A stretch of DNA of 64,000 bases from Paramecium pentaurelia (lineage: Eukaryota > Ciliophora > Oligohymenophorea > Peniculida > Parameciidae): the NCBI GenBank assembly GCA_905183005.1, contig CAJJDO010000086.1, positions 62,001 to 126,000 of the forward strand, given 5' to 3'. The notes beneath the pieces were generated by a model. It saw only the letters and a list, made by a program, of their open reading frames with translations, was not told the DNA's origin and did no database searches. This document shows, piece after piece, positions 35,940 through 46,098 of this stretch; within the stretch, counting starts at the first letter, position 1; the number at the start of each line of letters is the position of its first letter. Both the position numbers and the translations under genes were made by a program.

Positions 35940-37033
35940 TCATTTTGGAAATATGTGATTATCAATCTTGTTCCTGTTTACAAATTTCTATTCCCTATAT
36001 TGACTTGGAGCTTATTCAATAGGGTTATTGTAAAATTGTCCTACGGTTACAATAGTTACTTACCATATCCTTTATATTAAGCATCATCCAATTCTTTCTT
36101 TCGATTTAAAACTCTACTATTTTATCTAGTGTTTATATTCTCAGTCTCTTGGAGATCGGCATTGAAGATGTTCGAGTTCTTATTTTTCATAGAAGTGATT
36201 TTATGCTATTATACTATTGAATAGGATTTTATCTATTACATTAACTAAATTGACTGAGAGCATCATCCTATTATTATTATTATTCATAAGGATTAGATTT
36301 CTAATATGAAACACCTTAATGGACAGTATCTCCATTATAAGTATTCTGATTATTCTAAGCACCATAAGCAACTCCAGTGATTGGATTATATTGTGAAACT
36401 GGTGGTTTTGCTGAATAGACTTTGTTGCCATTATTTCCTTATTTATACTAAGAATATAAAATAAATTATATACCTTTTAATAGAGTGCTTCATCATCATT
36501 AGGTTATTGATAATGATCATATTTATTAGATTATTACAATAGTTATGGTTATTAATAATCATGATTATGATTGTCTTAATTATTATAATTATAAGCTCCA
36601 TATGGTTTCCCATATTGATCAAGTGAATCTTAATAATACTGTTCTGATTGTTTATGTTAGACTCCAACTCCAGCCTATTCTTATTTCCTAACCATCTCTT
36701 AGTAGTACATTTATTTCATATAATCATCATCTTATTTTTACTGATATTATCATTATATACTTCATTCTAATAGATATTTCCTGGATAAGCAACATTATTT
36801 GTATTCCTTTAGTCTTAACCAACTTTGCCAGCAATTTTCAAATCTTCCTTTCTAGTTTAATCTATGTCCCAACCTATTTTGAATCCTTGTCTGTTATTCA
36901 CATTATCTATTGTATCAATTAAATAAGGATACCATTATAAGTTCTAATCGAATTCTTCTTCTCCCCATCAAATATTACTTGATTCTATGGTCCTGTTCTT
37001 GACTAATAATAATTTAAATATTTTTAAAACCAT
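35940..37033 (-). CDS. Gln/Asn/Tyr-rich protein, about 325 aa, unknown
   Basis: Five introns are needed (24 or 21, 20, 26, 26 and 23 nt), after which the frame runs to TGA at 35940. The start MVLKIFKLLLVKNRTIES is the only in-frame ATG but a neighbouring frame also reads plausibly (KYLNYYQSRTGPQNQ), so the first exon is uncertain. The body is WYPYLIDTIDNVNNRQGFKI, then a Gln/Asn/Tyr-rich region (QYYQDSLDQYGKPYGAYNY, YEQQQQQDDALSQF) and a polar end (YRVEQK-like charged tail ending NHIFPK). No domain recognised. Low-complexity composition suggests a disordered or structural protein. Confidence 0.55.
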
Positions 37034-37184
37034 TGCTTATCTTCTATTATTTAAATTTTTTATAAATAATTAATTATAACCAAAAAATTCAAATATATTT
37101 ATTAAATTAACATCATTAATAATAATCACTATTTTTAATATGATTATGTTTTCTTTATTACTTTATATTCACTTCCTTCAATTT

Positions 37185-38440
37185 TCACAGAATCTATTAA
37201 ATAGATTATAATCTTATTAAAAATTTCTCAAAATAATACTCCTTATCATTGAATTTCTTAATAGACCATTTAACTTCATTTATTCTCCTAGATTGACTAG
37301 ATTTTTATTAAAAAATGACTCTTATTATAATTATTATTACTAACAATCATAGTCTATAATAATTGTAATATAATATTATAGCAAATCCATTCATCTAATA
37401 TTGCACTGATAATTCCATAGCTTGTTTCATCCATAAATCACCTACTAAAAATATTCAATCAAAGTAGAAACCCATATTATTATTAAAATATAATTAAATG
37501 AGATTAGGTTTATATAATCTAATGTATCAAACCTCAAAACAGATTCCAGAATAATAACATTAAATTTACAAGTTCTTCAAATATTTCTATCCTATTTATT
37601 ATATCTTTGAATCTTGATTCATAATTTTTAGAATAGCTTTTCAACTATTTTCTTAATATAGTTTTTTTTATGTCTAGGTTATAATTCCTTCCTTTCACTT
37701 TCACTTAATGATGATGAATGAAGGATCTCATTTGTATAACTTTTATGTAATTTATAAATCTTTTAGCTTTATTATTGCTAAAATTGAACTCTTTACTTAA
37801 AATTATCAAAGTATCTTTATATAAATGGTTAAATTATTGACTTCGATTTAATAGCATTCATATAAACATTTAAGAATTCAGCCCTAATTACAAAAAATGA
37901 GTATGAGTAATCTTTAATTCAAAATGATTAATATTAAAAAATTAATTAATGAAATTTCTAGTGTTGAATTTCATTTCTTATTCATTACTTGCATTTCAAA
38001 ATTTATTTAAGATTCCTCTTATAAATTATTATAGTATTATTCTATTTATACTACTATTTTATATTAATTTTGAGTTCATTTTTTGTAACTTCTTTATCAA
38101 ATTCTTTTAGTTTATATTCTATCTAAATTAGGGTTTCCATAAAATTGGAATAACAACAATCAGATATTTTATTTAGAATATCTTATTTCTCTTCCTCCAA
38201 ATATTCTAATTGAAATAATATATCAATTTATAAATTTGGTTCTGTCATCAAGAACACAATTAAAAATGTAGATTATTCATCTAAAAAACTCTTTAAATCT
38301 AAATGAAATCTCTTTTGAATAATATAATATGGATATATATCTTACAAATATAAAGACTAATATTTAATTGAAATCAATATAGGATTTCCTTAGAATTATT
38401 TTACTTATTATTATTCAAAATCATGATTGTGAATAATCAT
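37185..38440 (-). CDS. probable protein-coding locus, exon structure not resolved
   Basis: Minus-strand segments look coding: MIIHNHDFEQQ followed by ISIKYQSLYLQDIYP (38440 onward), LHKSYTNEILHSSSLSESER near 37740-37800, GDLWMKQAMELSVQYQMNG near 37380-37440, and NEVKWSIKKFNDKEYYFEKF ending in TGA at 37185-37187. Intron predictions join only some of them, and one in-frame TGA (near 37345) remains. Either several introns were missed, or there are indels, or this is a decaying gene. I do not assign a function. Confidence 0.4.
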
Positions 38441-38511
38441 TTTTGTTGCTTAAAATAATTAATTTGTGTTTGAATACATTAAATTTTCATTATTAAAACC
38501 ATATAAAATGA

Positions 38512-41122
38512 TCACTATTTATTTATAAACTTTAATTCAATGTTAATCTTAGCCGCTGTCTACAATTCTAACAATCTATTATTCAAATTTAATTCATCTC
38601 CCTAATCAGTTTGATTTCTAAGATTATTCAATTATATTACTTTAAAAAATTCACATGCATCTCTTTCAATTCAGACCATAATTTTATAGATTATAGCATC
38701 ACAGAAACTGAACCCCCAGTTCCTTAAACACTCTCTAAACCTAAAATCAACTTTTTTAATTCTCTCAACTTTTATAATCCCTTAAATAAGGTATCCACTC
38801 CTTCATCACCTAAAGGATTGCTAAATATAATTTTATAATTACTGATCTAAAATCAATTTTACTTCTTCTAATTGCACTGCTTCTCCAAAACAATTATACA
38901 ATAATTCCATTCCATTTAATCCTATCTGATTAGATCTAAAGTTCATATTAATAATTCTCAATTTCCTCTGAGTTGTCATAAATCTATTCACATATCTCAA
39001 TCCATAAGAAGTACAATTAACACTTATATAATAATTAATAAATCATACTTTTCAATCCAAAGTTTTAATTCTCTCAATTGTTATTACATCTCATGAATTG
39101 CCTTAGCCAAAAATCTTACACCATCATCATCAATCTTATTCTTAGATAAATCAATCACCAATATACAAAGCTTAGGTAATTTTAATAATGCCTATCCCAA
39201 AGCTTCACAACCTTTCTTAGTAATTGAATTATTCCATAATACCAAATTCAATTATTTCAATTTTTAACATTTCTATAACCCTTTTGCAAACTCTTCCATT
39301 CCTATATCTTTTATTTAACAACTCCATAAAATCAATTCACAATACTCTAATTCTGATATGCTTTCTCCTAATTCATACAATCCTTCATTATGCATTGGAT
39401 TGCTAATATATATATCTAATCTTCATACTTTGAAAAGTTAATGATCAAATGACTTAAATTTGGTAATTTCTTTAGTGATTAATTAACCATCTTTGATAAC
39501 ACTTGATTCATATAATTGCTTTCTAAATTGAGATCCAATTTCTTTAATTTTGGCATTGCACAAATCACTGTAAAAAAAGCTTCGCAACATTCCATAGGAA
39601 GATGGTTTCTTCATTTATTAACATACATATACAATCCAAAATCCAAACGAAGTTCTTCCATTTATGACAAATTCTCTAGAAGAGGTAAAGAATTATTGAT
39701 TCCTTCATCTGAAAGCATATTATTTGATATTTCTAAGTTTAATCTTTTCAAACCCACCATCTTCATTATTGCCTTTGACAACATCAACAAACCCAAATTT
39801 CCTAATCTATTACTTTGATTTTAGACATATTTCAATACTTCCATAATTGCAAAGATAATTCTTTTAGATTTTAAGCTCTACTTAATAATTTCTCTAATGG
39901 AGCAACTGTTCTTACATTTAAATGACTCATCTCTAATTTTATTTGCAAAGTGACCATCTAAAAATTCTTCACTTATTGTGTGATTGTCTCTAAAACCTTA
40001 AGTAACTCATCTTGTGATTTATTTTACATCCCATTTAAATCTAATTGAACATCTTCCTTATTCTTAATATCTAATTAAAAATCTTCAAATTATGTTATGG
40101 ACTGTAAATGTTAATGATTTATTTTTGCAGGCTAATCAATATAATTCCTAATTATACCTATTTTACTTCAAGATATGATCTTTCATGAATAATTTCATTT
40201 AATTATATAAAGTCATATCTTTCATCTGGTGAAATTTCCAACATTAATTTTAAAATCTTTGAAATCCCTTTAATACGAGGATAAGTTTCCTTGATCTTTC
40301 TTCTTAATTCTTTTAAATAATTAAACAACTTTATTTCATCATCAAATAACTCTTCTCTTTGCTATTTATTTAAATCTTATCATTTACCTATTTGTTAATT
40401 ACTTAAGTGGTAGCAAACAAAAGAAAAACTAATCCTAATGAGAATACATCACTCTTATAAGGATTATATTTTGCTTATGGTTTTCTCCTTTTAAATGCTG
40501 CATAGATTTCTGGAGATTGATACCCTATAGTCCCTCCAATAGTACGAGATCTCGATTCCTCATCTATAATTTCAGTACCAAAACCCACCTTGCTTGGTAT
40601 AATAATAAAATTACATCACAAACTTTAAAAATTAAATTCTCATCATTTACTAGTATAATATTTTCAGGCTTTATGTCTCTATGAGCTATTTTCATCTCTT
40701 ATAAATGTTTATGAGCCTTAATCATTGAGATATAAAAATTAGCCACATCTTATTCTTTAAATCTAAAATCTGGATCAGACTATTTCTTAGATTTAATGTA
40801 TTGAGATAAATTGGTTATTCCCAATTCCATCACAATACACCCAAAAGTGATAGACTGCATTAAAATGGCATATTCTTACTTTATCCTATGTAGTAACTTT
40901 CTCATAGTAGAAGCTATCCTCAAATGCAATTATATTAGGATGAGGATTAGTCTTAATTTTTTACAAAATCTAAATTTCTTATGAAAACCTTTCTTTTAAT
41001 TAGGAATCAATCAAAACTTGTTTGATACAGTATTTTTGATTCGATATTACATTTTCAGCCAAATAGACTTCATTCCATGTTCTAGCTATAATACTCAAAT
41101 ATTTATATTCTCCAGGCAACAT
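38512..41122 (-). CDS. protein kinase fused to ribonuclease-inhibitor-type leucine-rich repeats
   Basis: The N-terminal kinase starts MLPGEYKYLSIIARTWNEVY; the ATP lysine is YCIKQV, then FSQEIQILQKI, HPNIIAFEDSF, IVMELG, AHRDIKPENIILVND, VCDVGFG in place of DFG, GGTIGYQSPEIYAAF, DVFSLGLVFLLF. A linker (FDDEIKLFNYLKELRRKI) leads to many LRRs: LKELSLQLW, LKRLNLEISNNMLSDEG, MEELRLDFG, KLKKLDLNLESN, LSHLIINFSK, FRSNQIGLNGMELLYNC, LKKLILGLE. Ten or more introns of 20-26 nt are needed; I verified about eight, so individual LRR boundaries are provisional. DVG for DFG keeps the metal-binding Asp. Kinase activity is possible. The fusion suggests a partner-binding signalling scaffold. Confidence 0.8.
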
Positions 41123-41687
41123 TTTTGTTATTATTATAAAATGTAATATTAATATCTAATTGTATATAATTCACTTTAATCAATTAACCTGATCATTTAT
41201 AATTCAATTTAATTTCCATTAAATTATCATGACTAATTTAAGCTAAAAACATAAACATTAAATTTATTATATATAAAAGAAGTCTAATTAAATTAAAAAT
41301 ACTTACATTAGTACTTGAAGCAGCTCTTTAATTTATAAACATTTGTGAAGCAAATATTATAAATAGTCTTTATCATTATATTACATCATTTACAAATATT
41401 ATATTTGCCATGTTAGCATTTTAATCATAGTAGAATTATTATTTTTATATCCTAAAGTTAAATTATAAAAAAAGGAAAAATCCTATTATATTCTCTAAAT
41501 TAGAGTCAATATGATTATTAATTTTCTAATAAATATTAATTGAATAATTTTAAACTTTTCTAATTATACACTTTTTTATCTATTTTAGATTTAATTGATG
41601 GCATAATGATATATATATAATATATTTAATTTAGTTTATGTAATAAAAAATTTTATATTTTAAATGGATAACAGTGTGAATGAAAAC
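41123..41687. other. AT-rich spacer
   Basis: 0.56 kb between the kinase-LRR start and the 3' end of the next minus-strand gene. TGA and A/T runs in all frames; a TATATATA stretch near 41607-41624. Nothing recognisable. Confidence 0.5.
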
Positions 41688-43247
41688 TCAAAATATTTTC
41701 TTATCTTTTGGATAGATAGTTTCATCTGTAAAATTCATTGTATTCATTTTTTAGTCAACATGTTATTAATTAGTTCTAAAAGTATGAGGCATTAATAATT
41801 TGGAAGCTCTATTTTAAGGTAAATATTATATTCTCAATTCCAAATTAAGTCTTTCATTATTTGTATGTTGATATTGTTTAAATTGATAGACAATTAGGAT
41901 TCCTAGGAGTAGGATGAATGATAATATTAAAATCAATATTATCAAATTTGTTGATATCGAAAATGGCATTTGATTGAAGAGAACCTCAAATTCTGTTGAT
42001 TACCAATTAAGTTGTGTCTTATAAAGTAATTTATATTTTTATCGAATGAATTTTTGATCAGCTAAAATTTCTATTGAATTTATTTACACTCGATATAGCA
42101 TTTAATTGAATATGGTTAAATTAAAGGATGAAATTTGAATAAATAGTTAGATGTAGTACCATAAATATAATTCTATGATGTTACAAACTGTTTGACTGAA
42201 CCTAAACGAAATGAGACACTTTTCAATTATTTCTTATACTAAATAAAATGATGATTGTATGTTCCCTAAACCAAAACATAGTTTTCATTTACATCAATAT
42301 CTATGATTCGATTAGAAATATTATATCTGGCAATAGAACTCCATTTCTTATTATAAGGTTCAATATTATAGTGAATCAAATAATAATAATGTGTACTTTT
42401 ATAAGCCACAAAGACATTAGATTCATCAAAAAGATCAATTACAATACCATCAGATCTAGGGCCAATCTATTTTAATAATAATTTGTAAGTAATTTATTAT
42501 TCTCTAAGTATGGACAATTCAACTACTACAATTCCATTTATTTTGCATAAGATAAATATAAGAAATTTCCTATCATTAAACTGATAGATAGCAAAGTCTC
42601 TGAAATCTATTTATTGGATTCCAATTGTTACAGTATTTAATGTATTCAATAGTGTTTGATTACGATAAATATCCAAGCCATCAGTTCCAACTGCAGATAT
42701 TAAAAAAGAATTTATTATTTTTGAATAGTAACGATTATTTCTACCTTAAAAAGTGGGAATCAATTTCCATACATTTCCTTATTATATATCTACTGAATAA
42801 GCAATCTTTGGATATATAATAATTAATTATTAAGGTGAATAAAGCAATTAAGGTAATATTTCCTATTCAATATTAATACTTAATTTCTATAGAGTGGTTG
42901 TATTAGTAGAATTATAAAAGTATAATAAATTGGAATTTGCAGTAAGACCTATCTAAACTTCATCATTTATAGTGATCATATCTATAAGTAAATCATTGGT
43001 ATCAGAATCTGTGTATTCTGATAATCGATGAATTGTTTACTCTTGGAACTGAATAGTAGGACTAAGGAGAGAACACTATGCTTCTTCACTTGATCTAGAG
43101 ACTTATTTGAATTGAGTACTCTAACAAAATCAATTCAGCCTCCAAGGCATCGTTAATATTGAAGAGTGTTTTGACCTCTCCATAGTTGACGGTATATTGA
43201 AAGATGGCCTTTACAACAAACGGAATCAGTATAAAAAGCGTGATCAT
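41688..43247 (-). CDS. type I membrane protein, paralogue of the gene at 17768, 501 aa
   Basis: Signal peptide MITLFILIPFVVKAIF, then blocks that line up with the protein at 17768: ISAVGTDGLDIYRN (there AVGQDGLDVYKI), FAIYQFNDRKFLIFIL, ESNVFVAYKSTHYYYLIHYN, IIDIDVNENYVLVQG. Introns of 28 and 26 nt. One membrane helix near the end (TNLIILILILSFILLLGILI) and a cytosolic tail of about 65 residues ending KDKKIF. The frame is open further upstream to 43340, but importin-alpha ends at 43291 and the signal peptide starts at Met 43247, so 43247 is chosen. Role unknown; probably a surface protein. Confidence 0.75.
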
Positions 43248-43290
43248 TCTTAAAGGAAAAATTGGATATAATTTTATAATTTTTATGTAT

Positions 43291-44726
43291 TCATAAGGTG
43301 AATTCCTATTTAAAGATGTAAGCATATTTCGCAACGTCATCCTATTTAAAGGATAATAGCTTTTGTATTACATCTTTTCCATCAATCTACATGAATACTG
43401 TAAAATACTGATTGTTCTATCTATCCCTTGATCTGATCTCCCCTTTTCGTAGTATTTTAATGAGAATCTCTAATCCTTTCTTAAGATGATGAGATGATAT
43501 TTCTTTCTCTTATGCTAATTCCAACATTCCTAAAATCCTATTAATGAGTTTATTTTTGACCATCTGATTTACATCCTCATTAGTCCCATGTTAAATTGCA
43601 TTTCCAATCATTTCTAAAGCATCTCCTCTTATTTCTGAATTCTCATCTAATAAAGAATTAAATAATGATATCAAGAAATTCTAATTAGATAAGACTTTAA
43701 ATAAGGTTTCAGTAGCTGCAAATGTTTATATCATGTTTCCACTCTTTTCACGACTTTTTGGGTCAAGAATATTTCTGATTTAAGATAAGAATCCACATTC
43801 TAATAAGTAGCGAATTTATTCTTGATTGCCTTGGAAAATACATTCAAATATTCTCAAAATAGAAACAAAGTTGCATTAATGCATCAATTAAATCAATTTT
43901 TTGATAATACCTTATTCAATAAGTATATTTATTCGAGTAGGTTCACCATCCAACATATATCCAAGAGCCCAGATTGAATCATTCATCATTTTTATATTAA
44001 TTTGTGTAGGTTCATACATTAGAACTTTGATGAATAAATTAAAGGCTGGTTTAATCAATTCAAATTTTGGACTAGGTCTTCCAATACACATATTGGCTAA
44101 ACACCATACATAAGTTGTTTCGTATCTTTATTCCATTTTCATTATAATTGTATCTAAATTACAGAGTTAAAGTATGGAATCTCTATATTAGATTGAATCT
44201 CCTGCCAATTTGCCTAATATGATCATTATCAAGATTGATAATTCTGGATTATCATTTTGAAAGATGGAGAAAGCCAATTAAACAATTCCATTTTCAAAGA
44301 TTATTCTTGAAATATGACTTTTTCCTCCTGCAAAAATGGAGATAATTTCTAATATATACAATTAATATAACATGTTGCTTCCAATTTAATAATGTAGGTA
44401 CTTCCATATTGGATTAAATAAAATAGAAGTGGTACGAGTTCATTAGTAAATATTTGTTCTTAATCAAAATTCTTATTAAATTATTGAAAGAATAATACAG
44501 ACAAGGTCTTTCTCAATTAAATTAATGCTTTATGAGTTTCTAGAAAATTCTCAGATTTAATTATTTCAAGTGCATTCTTGATGGTAATTTGTTCATTTGA
44601 AGTATTAAATATAAGTAATAATTGATCTTTAAGTTATTTTGATATCTATTCTTATTCAAGCATCTCTTGATAATTGTAGATTTGTTAAATTTTTTGAGTG
44701 ACATTTAATTTCTGACTATTTTTCAT
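43291..44726 (-). CDS. importin-alpha (karyopherin alpha), armadillo-repeat nuclear import adaptor
   Basis: Binds classical nuclear localisation signals and importin-beta. 470 residues after one 23-nt intron with a GTTATA donor near 44353-44375. ARM repeats with the family's asparagine/tryptophan positions: LVPLLFYLIQYGSTYI, LEATQIISIFAGGKSHI, LGKLAGDSIQYRDSIL, TTYVWCLANMCIGRP, NDSIWALGYMLDGEP, GDALEMIGNAIQHGT. The N-terminal importin-beta-binding domain is short (residues 1-35, KLNVTQKIQQIYNYQE) and less basic than usual. Some canonical Trp/Asn pairs are replaced, so it is a divergent member. The 5' part is repeated artificially at 45525-45848. Confidence 0.85.
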
Positions 44727-44976
44727 ATTTTAGTTTGTGTATTAGATATATAAAAAGATTTTATTAATATTCCATAAATATTTAGATCTGCTTATTCATA
44801 TTATTTGATTTGCTATTAATTTATGACGTTGGAATTTGATAGTAAATATTGTATCCTTATAATAAATACACTACGTCATTTATTTAGATTTATGGATAAA
44901 ATATAATGAATATGTTAATGATGGAAGTTAAAAATGTGAAAATATCAATGAAAAATATTTAAGTTATTATTATTAA

Positions 44977-45331
44977 ATGTAAAAAGTTGCTTTGGCTCTA
45001 TACGAGTACATTAATAAGAAATATGTGACCAAGATGATACGAAGATCGGAAGAGCTCTATTCAAGGCAGGTAGAAAAGCTATATGATAGTGTAGATAGAA
45101 TTCGAGATGGGAGAATCTGTGAATTTGAAAGGAATAGCATCTGCTGAATTACATAATGGAATTCATTCATATCTCTCTTACTCACAAATATTGGGAGAGT
45201 ATGCAAACCGTCCAGGGAACTGGATATTCATCATAATCAATATAGTTTGTTTATCGATAATTGATTTAAAGGGCGAAGACTTTTCACTATTCTATCAATT
45301 TGTCATTCCTTTATTGGTGGGTATAGCCATG
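44977..45331 (+). pseudogene. false 5' copy of the cyclase-ATPase gene, ends in Ns
   Basis: Identical to 46099-46453: ATG, first exon, the 25-nt intron and the second exon as far as PLLVGIAM, then Ns. Part of the scaffold duplication, not an independent gene unless read depth shows otherwise. Confidence 0.75.
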
Positions 45332-45524
45332 NNNNNNNNNNNNNNNNNNNNNNNNNNNNNNNNNNNNNNNNNNNNNNNNNNNNNNNNNNNNNNNNNNNNN
45401 NNNNNNNNNNNNNNNNNNNNNNNNNNNNNNNNNNNNNNNNNNNNNNNNNNNNNNNNNNNNNNNNNNNNNNNNNNNNNNNNNNNNNNNNNNNNNNNNNNNN
45501 NNNNNNNNNNNNNNNNNNNNNNNN

Positions 45525-45848
45525 TCCATATTGGATTAAATAAAATAGAAGTGGTACGAGTTCATTAGTAAATATTTGTTCTTAATCAAAATTCTTATTA
45601 AATTATTGAAAGAATAATACAGACAAGGTCTTTCTCAATTAAATTAATGCTTTATGAGTTTCTAGAAAATTCTCAGATTTAATTATTTCAAGTGCATTCT
45701 TGATGGTAATTTGTTCATTTGAAGTATTAAATATAAGTAATAATTGATCTTTAAGTTATTTTGATATCTATTCTTATTCAAGCATCTCTTGATAATTGTA
45801 GATTTGTTAAATTTTTTGAGTGACATTTAATTTCTGACTATTTTTCAT
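45525..45848 (-). pseudogene. false 5' copy of importin-alpha, truncated by Ns
   Basis: Identical to the importin-alpha 5' end at 44403-44726. It stops at the N gap after about 108 codons. Explained by the unmerged contig overlap. Confidence 0.75.
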
Positions 45849-46098
45849 ATTTTAGTTTGTGTATTAGATATATAAAAAGATTTTATTAATATTCCATAAA
45901 TATTTAGATCTGCTTATTCATATTATTTGATTTGCTATTAATTTATGACGTTGGAATTTGATAGTAAATATTGTATCCTTATAATAAATACACTACGTCA
46001 TTTATTTAGATTTATGGATAAAATATAATGAATATGTTAATGATGGAAGTTAAAAATGTGAAAATATCAATGAAAAATATTTAAGTTATTATTATTAA
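45849..46098. promoter_or_regulatory. divergent promoter between importin-alpha and the cyclase-ATPase gene
   Basis: 250 bp between the two start codons once the duplication is collapsed (also present at 44727-44976). Contains two copies of TGACG-type words (TATGACGTTGG, CTACGTCAT) about 50 bp apart in inverted orientation, which resemble half CRE sites. A regulatory role is speculative. Confidence 0.35.

Noticed and set aside
36201..36667. Minus-strand frames rich in Ile, Asn and Met
   Set aside because: Out-of-frame reading of the Gln/Asn-rich gene at 35940-37033; the real frame is continuous after tiny introns.
42248..42475. Plus-strand reading frame inside the type I membrane gene
   Set aside because: Shadow on the opposite strand of a well-supported gene with signal peptide, introns and paralogue.
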